Shown here: one piece after another, positions 43,265-53,589 of the stretch
Layout: the number at the start of each line of letters is the position of its first letter
Numbering within the stretch: the stretch's first letter is position 1
Source of the DNA: Chlorops oryzae
Taxonomy: Eukaryota; Arthropoda; Insecta; Diptera; Chloropidae
Reading direction: 5' to 3'
Length of the DNA stretch: 64,000 bases
NCBI GenBank assembly: GCA_020466095.1
Contig: CM035806.1
Span: 91,821,270-91,885,269, forward strand
Translations under genes and position numbers: made by a program
The notes under the pieces: model-generated
The model's database searches: none
What the model saw: only the letters and a program-made list of their open reading frames with translations
What the model was told of the DNA's origin: nothing

Positions 43265-43710
43265 TGTTGTGATCATGTCACAAGTATCGTGAGGCCACTG
43301 TGCTGAGCGAAAGCAGAAAAAAGAAGACAATAAGCACCAACGGCCTAAAAACTCTAAATTGGGGCAGTTGAGTGCAAGACAAAAATGCATTCCAGCAAAA
43401 TATGGAAGACCTAGAATGCGAGCCCAAAGTGAGCGAAAGAAAAGTTGCACAAGAAGAAGACGTCAGCAGAAACTGAAGAGAAAAGACGGCAGCGGGGGAG
43501 TATGACTGCAGCAGAGTTCGCGTCAGCGAACCTAGTTTTAAGTAATTTTAAGAATATTTTTAAGTTAATTTTATTTTTGAATTGTAATAAACTTTCAGTT
43601 GTAATAAACCCATCGACTCAATATAATTAAAAACGGAATAATCGAAATCGTTTGCGTATTCTTTCTTTGGAACATTTTTATATTACAACTATTAAGGTAC
43701 AACCTTAACA
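43265..43710 (+). repeat. ERV1 3' LTR, complete (446 bp)
   Basis: Begins TGTTGTGATCATG after the polypurine tract and ends CCTTAACA, with short inverted ends TGTT/AACA. The last 126 bp match the truncated 5' LTR. R1-like ORF2 coding follows directly (GAACTGACG). No target duplication can be scored because the 5' LTR edge is lost. Confidence 0.9.
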
Positions 43711-45568
43711 GAACTGACGTATGAAGAACTGGATGCAAGTATTGCAAGCGTTCGCTCAAAAGTAGCCACAGGATTGGACGGCATCTCTGGTGAGATGATA
43801 AAGAGTCTGTGGTCAGCGATACCAAAACACGTGATGGCCTTTTATGGAAACTGCATTCGCACAGGACAGTTTCCCAACGAGTGGAAGTCAGCCAGGGTTG
43901 TTGTTCTGCTTAAATCGCCGGAAAAAATCAAGACGGATCCGACGTAATACCGTGGAATATCGCTGATACCAGCTAGCAGAAAAATTCTAGAGCGTGTCAT
44001 GGTGGATAGGCTTTTAACACTCATCGGTGGAAGGTTTCATGAAAACCAATTTGGTTTTCAAAACGGAAAATGCACAGACGATGCTTGGATGCATGTTCGA
44101 CGGTGTGTAGAAGAGGCCCAATGTCCATATGTGTTGAGCATCTTTGTCGATTTCAAGGGCGCTTTCGACAACATGGAATGGTGTGCAATCCTGCAACATA
44201 TACAAGACATGGGATGCGCTGAAATGGCGTTATCGAGAAACTATTTCGCAAATCGAAGGTCTACAGCGGTGGGCAATAACGAAGAAGTGGTCCAGGAAGT
44301 AGAGCGTGGGTGCCCACAAGGCTCAGTATGCGGTCCATATATATGGAACCTGCTGATAGACAAACTTCTCTGTCAACTGGGTTGCAAGTTCAGCGCATAT
44401 GCAGATGACCTTCTGCTCCTAATTGAAGGAGGATCAAGAAGGCAACTTGAGGAACGTGGAAGTGCGGCAATGGGCCTGGTAGCGGCGTGGAGCAACTCTG
44501 TGGGTGTGGAAATATCTACAGGAAAAACAACCATGATGCTGTTAAAAGGAAGACTGGCTAGAACGAGACCACCACATATATGTCAAGAAGGTTATGCATT
44601 GCAGTATAAACCAATCATTAAATACCTAGGACTGACAGTTGGAGAGAGATTGAACTTTCTTCCCCATATTAGGCAACTAAAAACAAAGTAAACTGCAGCT
44701 GTAGGAATGATTAGAAGGGTAATGCGAGTTGACTGGGGCCTCCCAAGAAAGTCCATAAGGATAATCTACACGGGACTAATGCTGGCTTGTGCGACATATG
44801 GGGCGCCTGTATGGCATAATGTTATAGAACACTCTCATGGAAAAAGGAATGTTCAAGCATGCCACAGAATTATGCTTCTGTCTTGTCTTCCAGTCAGCAG
44901 AACGGTGTCTACGGAAGCTCTTCAAGTCTTGGCCGGAACACCGCCACTTGATCTGGAATTAAGGCGATGTGCGATAGAGTACAAGGTGCGAAAAGGATTA
45001 CCGCTGAATGATGAAGCATGGATTGCGAATGAAGATGTTAGCAGTTTGTCCAAACGAATGCTAAAGAAGGCACTTAAGATCCACATGGGGAACATTTGGA
45101 AAGCTACCTGGAACGAGAGCGCGAATGGAAAACAACATATGCATTTATGCCAGATGCTACATATGTTGACAGACACCCCGACTTCAAATTCACACTGAAA
45201 TGTGGATTTTTATTAACAGGGCACGGATCGATGGCAATGTTTTTAAAAAAGCGACGGCTGGCAGAAAGCGAGGCATGCTCGTGCGGAGAACCTGTGGAAG
45301 ATGCGCTACACATACTATGAGAATGTTCAAACTATGCCGACATCAGAAACTTGCACCTTTTAAATGTGCGACGCGTGAGAGGAGAGTGGGATGTCTCACA
45401 CATAGTGCAAAACAGGAGACGAATGCGTGAGCTTGAAAAATTTGCAAAACTTGCGTTTGAAAGGCGACAACGAACTACGCAAGACCAAGAACAATAACAA
45501 CACGAGTACATAAATTGGAGATAAGCTCTAGTGATATACGCACTGGAGAGAGTTAAAAATTGATGACA
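43711..45568 (+). pseudogene. E3': R1-clade ORF2 fragment (RT to C-terminus)
   Basis: Starts mid-ORF2 right after the ERV1 LTR, in the linker before RT (LDGISGEMIKSLWSAIP). It contains a TAA near 43945 (before YRGISLIPAS), the full RT core (FVDFKGAFDNMEW, CPQGSVCGPYIWN, SAYADDLLLLIEGG), a frameshift near 44690, the thumb region and the CSCGEPVEDALHIL motif near 45280. From 44018 to 45568 it is the inverted copy of E3. At 45568 it is cut by ERV2-type sequence, so its 3'UTR is missing. Confidence 0.92.
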
Positions 45569-45570
45569 TC

Positions 45571-47197
45571 ATATATATAAAATATTTTATATAAAAACGC
45601 ATCTCAATATAAAGAAAAATAAAAAAAAAAGTATGGAAAAGTTTTCTGAAATAGTCACAAAACTAAATAATAAGAGGGATTATGAAACTCTCACAGTAAA
45701 TTACGCAGAATGTCCACAACAGCCAAATCAATTAGATTGTGGGCTGTTTTTGCTTAATTTCGCAGAACATTTTTTCATACAATTGAGGAACACCAACAGG
45801 AAATTGAATTTTCTAAATTAAATGCAAGAATATCAATAAAGTCATTAGCGACCTTAATTGAAAATTGGTCAATACAGAAGAATACAGAAAAAGAATGCAA
45901 AATAACGCCAAACGAACATGAATGTCTAACTGAAATTGTGAACCAATTGAAAAAAGAACGAAAAAGTAAAAATGAAAAAAAGGCGACATAGAGAAAAGAG
46001 TCAGAATAAACAATAAACTGTTTAGAATAAAAATTACTAAAACAAAAAGAATTAAAATAGATCAAATGTAAAAGTCAAAAATTATAAGAAAAATTCAGGT
46101 GAAGGGTAATATATAAGTATCATTAAGTACTGAAATTATATACAAAACAAAATAAATATATATGCAACTGCTGACAATCTCTGGTTTAAGCTCGTAATAT
46201 TATAACACTTAAAAAGCGTGCAAAATGTTTGACTAATATGATAAAGTATTTGAGCATTTAAAGTAAGAATTTTAAGATTTTACATTTCAAATATCCAAAA
46301 CAAAACAAAAAGTACACCAAATGGTTGACTCATCAATAAATACAATAATGCATTTAAAAACAAAATTAATATATATATATATAATATATCGGGTGAAGGG
46401 TACAATTATAAGAAAAATTCAGGTGAAGGGTAGTATATAAGTAACATTAAGTACTGAAATTATATACAAAACAAATATATTAATAAAGTGAAAGAAGAAA
46501 AAGGGCAAAATTGTACGAAAAATAATAATCATATTTAAGTTAGTCATAATCAGCAGATCTACCTGGCCAAGCGAACTCAACAAAAGTCAGTAATACTCAA
46601 CACATCAAGGGCACTAGCTTTAAATGCACAACAGTGAACAACAAGAATTTTGAACAACAGCAACGACAACTACAGCGAGTGCATAAGTATTAAATGCACA
46701 ACACCAGTCAACACAACAAGTACATAGCCTCAAATGCATCGAGTCAGCGACAATTTCAACCAACACTAAATCCAGCGTCGGTGCATAATACGGCAACGTT
46801 CTATCAACACCTCGGGGGGGAGGGGGCAACTGGGTGAGTTGCCTTCACCCCACACAACATAAACAACACAACCATCTCTCAAGTCGCGATCATACCCAAC
46901 ATAAGCGCACAAGCTATAGTTATCACACTAATGGTCATAGCTAAAACTATTAAAAGTCGACGACAACTGACACACAACAATCAGCTGATAGCGACTCGGC
47001 AATGAGCTACATCGACCATTTTCAAGGTCATGCAATATTTGCGGCATGAGCAGCGTTCACCAAGTTCTGCTTAGCTGTTATCAATAACGGCCTACCACAA
47101 CAGTAGACAAATCAACAAAACAGACACAAATACACACATGTCAATAATAGCACCTACATCAGCCACGATACTCGTGACTCATTGAAGGAGGGAGGTA
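45571..47197 (+). mobile_element. ERV2 3' region, second copy
   Basis: Nearly identical to 61953-63579 at a constant offset of 16382. It includes the C48-like fragment, A/T-rich non-coding sequence, an ACAAC-rich stretch at 46620-46760, and the polypurine tract GAAGGAGGGAGG before the LTR. It lacks gag and protease and is joined to E3' on the left. Confidence 0.93.
45633..45991 (+). pseudogene. Ulp1/SENP-like (C48) peptidase fragment, copy 1
   Basis: Met 45633 opens 62 codons containing PQQPNQLDCGLFLLNFAEHF. This matches the strand-Gln-x-Asn-x-x-Asp-Cys-Gly-helix block that carries the catalytic Cys and oxyanion Gln of SUMO-specific C48 proteases. Just after it, at a T-run near 45770, the frame shifts; a second frame then stays open to TAG 45991 (SIKSLATLIENW, then a basic tail). 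The upstream His and Asp of the catalytic site are absent, so it is only the C-terminal piece. Origin is either a captured host Ulp2-type gene or a C48 domain from another transposon. Confidence 0.65.
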
Positions 47198-47618
47198 TGT
47201 TGTGAGCCGTTTCTACTCACAACCCTTTCACGTTGACTCTGATCGACAACAAATCAAATAACACCGCAGCGAACGAAAATAAACAAACGACCCTAAAATG
47301 AAAGCTGACAAAATTGTAAATTCATGGTCAAGGTCGAAACAACGCCGAAGTCGAGGCCAATAACCGCAGCAAGCGACGAAATATGATCAATCGCAACGGA
47401 CAAACAGACGAACGGCGAGAACGACGAACGAATCAGTTTCGCATGATCAGCAAATGCAAAGTAGAACACAGAAACAAAGCAACAAGTGACTATGACGACA
47501 TCACCAAGAATTGGGTCAGCAGTCGCAGCACGAGAAGCATTGCCACATCGTTTTCCGCTTCCGAAGTTCCAGCCAGAAAGTGCATGCTAGGCACTTTCTC
47601 CCTATAAAAGCAGATGAT
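47198..47618 (+). repeat. ERV2 LTR, 3'-truncated (421 bp)
   Basis: Matches the first 421 bp of the complete LTR at 56225-56968, beginning TGTTGTGAGCCG after the polypurine tract and breaking off at AGCAGATGAT. E2' 5' sequence follows directly (TGAGGCAAGATGG). A TATAAA box lies at 47603-47608. Confidence 0.93.
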
Positions 47619-48529
47619 TGAGGCAAGATGGGAACCTGTGAAGAAGCAGACTCCCCTGGGGAAAATTTAAAAACGTCGACCGAAGCACCACGTGTATGTG
47701 GTAGACACCAAACCAAAAGCGAATTGTCCCTTTCTACTCGTTAAACTTGAACTGCCGAAGTGAACGCACGTCAATTGCGAGCCGTCTATTGAAAAGCGAT
47801 CAAATAAGCAAATAAAGTGAAATTAAAACATAAAGAAGTGTATTATAACTGTGCAAAGTGAGCTTTAACGTAAAATCGAGAATAAAAAAGCATAAAGCAT
47901 AAAAAAGCGAAGTAAGGCTCTTTAAGAGCTAAGCTTAGCGCTTAGTGGAGTTAAGTGGTTTTAACAACAAAAAGTAAGAAAAGCAAACGATATTGACGCA
48001 AAGCTTCTCCGAAAAGCTTTAAAAGTGTTTTCGCTAACTGAAGCAAGCTTCATTAGTTGAAAGAGTGAAGAAAAAATACAGTGGTGCTCTTAAATAAGCG
48101 GAAAAAAGAATTTGAAAGTGAATTTAATTGAAATTAAGTGCACTTAAGCACTTTTTGTGAAAAATTTCGAGTCAACGCCGATATTTAACAAATAAGTGGT
48201 CGCTAATAGTGGGTGTCAACTGTAGTTGAGACGCTTATTTTACATAGCGTAGACAACCCACTAAAAGGTGGTTTTATACCAGGGACAAGAACCAATAATT
48301 GGGTTCTTAGCTAAGACAAAAACCAACACTGGGTTTTAGCAGACACAACCCAATAAAAACTGGTTTCCCCCAATAAATACCTGTTTTTGTTTAGTGCAGA
48401 CACAAACCATAATAGTGGTCGAAGGTGCGTGCACTGAATAAACCAACTTAATACGAGGGACGACTGGAAAAATTTCGTACGAGGGCCAATCAAAAATTTT
48501 TTGGTAAGTGAGAAATTTCTAATTTTCTG

Positions 48530-49893
48530 ATGGAAATATCAGGTGCTTTCCGGGGTCACAGGGGGGCGTCTTCTGAGTCCGTGATGGACTCGGACGCATC
48601 CATGAAACCGCCGGTAGTGCAAAAACCAAAAAAAGGGGTCTAAAGCAGCCAAAAAAGTAGAAAATGAAGTTGCTACTGATGCAGAGTATGCTTTTAATGG
48701 AGGTTCGGATAGCACTCTGGATGGAGACTCCAAGAGTAAAATACCCCGGCCAATCAAGGCAAAGTCTGCAGATGGTGCCAGTACCAGCCGCAAGGCGGTG
48801 GCTGGTGGTATAAACGATGAAACTGTCCCTGTGGCTTAGTTGGGAGAAAAATAAAGATGCATAAAGCCCGTTCAGCTGCGTTGGGCGTTGGAGCGCAACA
48901 GTTGAGTGTGCATGAGCGAGGCCTGCAGCGCCTTATCTGCGGCTGTACTGGTGGACGGAGTATTATCTCAAGTACAGCGTTTTGTAACCAGTCGCTGCAA
49001 TGAGTTGATGCAGATCTTTGCGATAATGCTTGCAGACAACGAGCGATTACGGAGACGTATTGAAGGCATGAGAGAGAGTAGAATGCATTTGGCAGGGAGC
49101 GTGGGAGCTGCTTCACCAGTCGCAGCGTCCATTGCTGCTGCCCCGCCGATGCGTGAACCGGTGCAGACTTGGTCTGCTGTTGTGCGCAGTAGCAATGCAG
49201 AAGAAACGCCGGCTCAAGTCGTTGAAAAGTTTGTGAAGCAGGTCGCACTTCCCTGGACGCGAGGGTCCATGAGGTAAAACCCATTCGCGGCGGTGGTGCT
49301 ATAATCCGGACTTTGTCTACCTCGGAACGGTCGAAAATTATCGACAATAAGAAGTTTAAAGAAGTGGGCCTGAACGTCAGCGTAAATGCGAAGCCGGGAC
49401 GCAGGGTCGTCCTCCAGAGAGTTCCCTCGACCATCTCCCCGGAGGTTTTCACCGAGGAGCTTTTCGAGAAGAACTTTAAGGACGTCATGACCTTGCCGTC
49501 CTTCCTGAAGGCAGTGCGCATTGTGTCCAAGCCCTGGGAGCCGGACGCTGATGTAGAAAACTGATGTAGTTCTGCAGGGCAATGATTTGGCAATCGATGC
49601 CCCCTGAACAGCGGCAGGTGCTATATCAAGTGGCTCAGCTTCCTAGTGCGTGAACGCGATGGCACTCCTGCGTGCTTTAGGTGTCTGAGCCTAGACCACT
49701 GGGTGTCTGAATGTCGTTTAAAGGAGAATGTCTGCCGTCGCTGTGGGCAACTTGGGCATGAGCGTCGCGCTGCTCGCGCCCCATAAACTGTCGGGACTGT
49801 CATCTACGAGGCAGACAATGTGGTCACCGTATGATGACCATGGACTGCCCCATATATAGCGCGGTTGTTGCTCGCAGGGCCGCCAGACATTAA
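48530..49893 (+). pseudogene. E2' ORF1 (Gag-like), broken
   Basis: Same protein as E2 ORF1. ATG 48530; an extra G near 48640 shifts the frame early. The middle domain starts at 48906, loses frame near 49250 (one-base loss against E2) and again near 49557. Zinc knuckle CFRCLSLDHWVSEC lies near 49675. The frame ends TAA 49893, 2 nt before ORF2. It is more damaged than E2. Confidence 0.85.
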
Positions 49894-49895
49894 AT

Positions 49896-52260
49896 ATGGA
49901 AGTGAACATAATGCAATTTAACTGTCAGAGAGCAAGAGCTGTTATGTGTGAATTAGGTGAATGTTTGTGTGAAACTGACGGCTCTTTCGCTCTGATCCAG
50001 GAGCCATATGTAGCTCACAATTGCGTGTGTGGCCTTCCGTCGCACATGCGGGTCTTCTTGGATCTTGAGCAAAGAGCTGCCATCGTTGTGAATGATAGGA
50101 ATGTTGAGTGTATGGTTGTGAAACAGAGTGCAGAAGGAGTATGTGTGTGGGTTAAAGGTGTGTTTGGTGAGATGTACCTTGTGAGTGTGTATTGTTGTTT
50201 CATGACATCACTGGATCCCTACCTGTCATTTATCGGCGATGTGGTCCGACTGGCAGGAGGTGCTCCGGTGATTGTCGGTATGGATGCAAACGCCGTATCA
50301 CCCGTCTGGTTCAGCAAAATGGCCAGACATTCTTCTGGCCAGCTGAACCAGATTCGTGGTGCGGATCTCAGTGAATGGATTATTGAGAATGAGATGAATG
50401 TTTTGAATGAGCCGAGTGATTTGTATACTTTTGATGGTCAAGGGGTGTAAGTGATATTGATGTGACAGTTGCAAATATGGCAGCGACTGGAATGTATAGT
50501 TTTGAATGGAAAGTGAGGAATGATTGGGGTGTGAGTGACCATAACTTAATTTCAGTTAGGGTCACTTACACAAGTGTGAATAATAACGGCGTGAGTGTGT
50601 CACGTTGGCGTTCTTCGAGTGTTGACTGGGGGTTTTTATGGTGAGCGTGTGAGAGAGGCACTTCTTAGTGTGCCGATGAATGAATTTGAAAGTTTGAGTG
50701 TAGAGGAGCAAATAAGGTGTGTAAACGAATGTGTGATGAGTGTGAATGATTCAATTTTGGTTCGGGCGAGAACTTTCCGAGCCCGTAGAGTGAAGTGGTG
50801 GACTGAAGAACTCGCGTCCAGTCGAAGGACCGTCCGGCGTCTTCAAAATAGGTTCAAAAGAGCCAGGCGGGCAAACGATTTGGATGCGACGCTGCATGAA
50901 GCCGCTTACCGTCGGGCTCTGAAGGACTACAAGAAGGCCATATTGCGAGTTAAGGAGGATGAGTGGAGAAATTTTGTGTCAGATAACTAGTCCGGGAGCT
51001 AGCACGTGTTTTACCCTCCTCATAAGCGCCGCATTCCAAATGTATCTTAAAAGACGGGGTTTTACTCGTACATCACAAAAATCGAGAGGTGGCATAAGGG
51101 GCGAAAATCGACCCCCAATGGGTGAAAAAATGGCCAAAAAAAGCGCGATCTGCGCCGCGGTTGAATTTTTGCTGAGTGGTAGATAAATTGCTAACTAAGC
51201 GAAAAATCATTTTTGTGATGTACGAGTAAAACCCCGTCTTTTAAGATACATTTGGAATGCGGCGCTTATGAGGAGGGTAAAACACGTGCTAGCTCCCGCA
51301 CTAAATCGGAATGATGCATGGGGAAGAGTGCATCGTGTGTGGAAAGGAAAGGGTAAGTGTGTAGATTTGAGTGGATTAAATGTTGGTGATGATGTTGTGT
51401 GTACATGGTCTGAGTGTGCGAATGTTCTGATGAATGCGTTTTTTCCCAGAGCGGCGATTACCCCTCAGGCATCGGAAGATGTCGTTGTGGTGCCGCCGAC
51501 TCTGGAACTGCATGAATAAGAGCATGCTGGTCTCGGGTCAGGGCAAATAGGTCTCCAGGTGTGGACCGAATGACTAGCGAGATGCTGAAAAGTATCTGGC
51601 GAGTCACTCCCGAGTACCTGAGGAACATATTTGCTAGGTGTATAAGTGAGTGTATCTTTCCTGAAGAGTGGAAGTGTGCGAGAGTGATTGTGCTCCTGAA
51701 ATCGCCCGACCGTGTCCGCTCCAATCCTCGGTAATACCGGGGAATCAGCCTTCTGCCAGTTATGGGGAAGGTGCTGGAGAGGATCATGGTTGAGCGTCTC
51801 CAGGAGAGTGTGGAAGGCCTGACATCCGAGAGGCAGTACGGATTTAATAGTGGGCGGTGTGTAGAGGATGCGTGGATGTATGTTAAAGATACTGTGAACG
51901 ACAGTGAAAGTAATTATGTTTTGGGTGTGTTTGTTGATTTTAAAGGCGCGTTTGATTATTTGAGTTGGGATCGAGTGATTGAGAGATTGAACGAAGTGGG
52001 CTGCCGGGAAATTAAGCTTTGGAATAGCTATTTCTCCGGCAGAAGTGCGTGCATCGTGGATCAATGTGATACGGTTAGTGTGGATGTGGTTCGAGATTGC
52101 CCGCAGGGGTCCATCTGTGGTCCATATATTTGGAACTTTTCGATGGATCCTCTGCTGGCACGCCTCGAACAGATGTGCAAATGCTGTGCATATGCGGATG
52201 ATTTGCTCCTGTTGATCGAAGCCAACTCTAGTGCAGGTCTCGAGGTAAAAGCCGAGGACT
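49896..52260 (+). pseudogene. E2' ORF2: endonuclease and partial RT
   Basis: ATG 49896. The endonuclease reads to a frameshift near 50445 (base loss in the DGPRGVSDI block), then 50462-50640 and 50650-50990. The MITE interrupts it at 50993-51298. RT starts after the same small rearrangement seen in E2 (near 51530) and has a TAA near 51733 in the YRGISLLP block. FVDFKGAFDYL, CPQGSICGPYIW and YADDLLLL follow. Truncated at the 28S junction. Confidence 0.87.
50993..51298. mobile_element. 306-bp MITE with 90-bp inverted repeats, copy in E2'
   Basis: Inverted counterpart of 9869-10174, at the same codon of ORF2 and with the central 126 bp reversed as expected from a segmental inversion. The insertion therefore predates the duplication. 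Confidence 0.93.
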
Positions 52261-52296
<36 letters not shown>

Positions 52297-52470
52297 TCCT
52301 ACTAATGGCGAAAAATTGTAACGCCAGCATTCCTGCGTAGTACGAGAGGAACCGCAGGTACGGACCCATGGTACAATACTTGTTCGAGCGAACAGTGGTA
52401 TGATGCTACGTCCGTTGGATTATGGCTGAACGACTCTAAGGTCGTATCCGTGCTGGACTGTAATGATAAA
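52261..52470 (+). rRNA. 28S rRNA 3'-region fragment (about 210 bp)
   Basis: Runs from GCTGGGTTTAGACCGTCGTG through the sarcin-ricin core AGTACGAGAGGAACC to GTGCTGGACTGTAATGATAAA near the fly 28S 3' end. Some positions that are usually conserved are changed (TTTTATCC, ACGACTCTAAGG), so it is a relic. It lies between the truncated RT of E2' and the truncated ORF1 of E7. Confidence 0.93.
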
Positions 52471-52474
52471 AATC

Positions 52475-53586
52475 GGGCTGACTGCTAAGCCAGGAGAGAA
52501 GCTGGGTGAATCTGTGGCTGGAGATAAAGCGGTAAGTGCCGTAGATGTAGGTCTAGTAGGTGTGATAACTGAGGTGGCAGAAATCAAGCTTGCGATAAGT
52601 ACGGCGATAATTGCGGCAAATGTAGCTCCGAATGTCTCCATATCGGTCCTTCATGCGGGAAACAGGTTCGAAGCGCTGATAATGGCACTTGTAGACAAGA
52701 AGGCGAGATTAGAAAAAAGAGTGAGGACGCTGGAGTCGAAGATAGACACCGCAGGGCAGACGAAAGGGCTGCTAGCGGTGCAAGGGGATGATCATCGGGA
52801 GGAGTATCCTACCCTTTCAAGAGGCCGCCAATCGCGAATTGACCTTCCAAAGCCAATCGAGACATGGTCGGTAGTAGTGAAGAGCAAAAACCCGAAGGCG
52901 ACCCCACAAGAAGTGGCTGAGAAGGTGAGAGAATAAGTCGCGCCGGTACTAGACGTCAGAGTGCATGCCATCAGAGCAATAAGTCGTGGAGGTGTGGTCA
53001 TCCGGATTCCGTCCAAGGCAGAGAGAGACAAGGTCTCCAAAAACAAGAAGTTTGAGGAGCTAGGCCTGGAACTCCAAGAAAACACAGACCGCCCGGAGAC
53101 AGTTGTAATAAGAGACGCGCCCAAGAGAATAAATCCAGACGAATTTATGCAACAGTTGCATGAGAAAAACTTTGCGGACGTAGAAAATCTGGCTTCATTT
53201 GAATCAAAGGTCAAGTTGCTTAGTAAGCCCTTGCAAGAAGAAGTGGGAAAAACGCACTCTGTGAGCCTACAGATGCCACCCGACATGGCCAAAAGACTGA
53301 AAAATGTTGGAAGGTGCTATATCCTTTGGGTTTGCTGTCGCGTAGGAACAAGATAAGACATTGGGTGTTACAGGTGCCTTGGTTTTGACCATCGTGTAGC
53401 ACAATGTAAAGAAAAGCAAGATGTATGTAGACGGTGCGGAACAATCGGACATGTTTCACGCAAATGCGAGAATCCCATCAACTGCCGAAACTGCGCATTC
53501 ATGAGAAAACCAGCTGGCCACATGATGCTATCAGACGAATGCCCGACGTACGCTGCGATTGTTGCTCGGAGAAATGCTCGACACTA
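52475..53586 (+). pseudogene. E7 ORF1 (Gag-like), 5'-truncated with two stops
   Basis: A single frame from the 28S junction to TAA 53586 with two in-frame nonsense codons (near 52934 and 53354). Middle-domain blocks SISVLHAGNRFEALIMALV and ETWSVVVKSKNPKATP are present. Knuckles CYRCLGFDHRVAQC, CRRCGTIGHVSRKC and CRNC with spaced His and Cys lie at 53370-53550. The N-terminal serine-rich region is missing. Apart from the two stops the frame is clean. Confidence 0.88.
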
Positions 53587-53589
53587 ACC

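Larger units (their letters stand above)
31972..43710 (+). mobile_element. ERV1: deleted errantivirus (gypsy-type LTR element with env)
   Basis: Layout: 5'-truncated LTR (31972-32097), tRNA-Lys-type primer site, long A/T-rich leader, N-terminal gag fragment (35118-35635), integrase (about 35690-36819), an unassigned GC-rich frame (37126-38040), env (38440-39915), a long non-coding 3' region with tandem repeats, a polypurine tract and a complete 3' LTR. Most of gag, plus protease, RT and RNase H, is missing between 35635 and 35690. The element lies within R1-like sequence: E4' on its left and the E3' ORF2 on its right. Confidence 0.9.
47619..52260 (+). mobile_element. R1-clade element E2' (inverted duplicate of E2)
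   Basis: Colinear with the reverse complement of 8906-13547: 5'UTR 47619-48529, ORF1 48530-49893, ORF2 49896-52260, MITE 50993-51298. It ends at the same base of RT coding where 28S sequence begins. Small indels distinguish the arms (for instance near 47640, 48640, 49250, 50445, 50635 and 51535), so they are not simply the same reads placed twice. Confidence 0.92.

Noticed and set aside
52261..52470. Functional 28S rRNA gene end
   Set aside because: Only about 210 bp, changed at normally conserved positions and bounded by truncated transposons.
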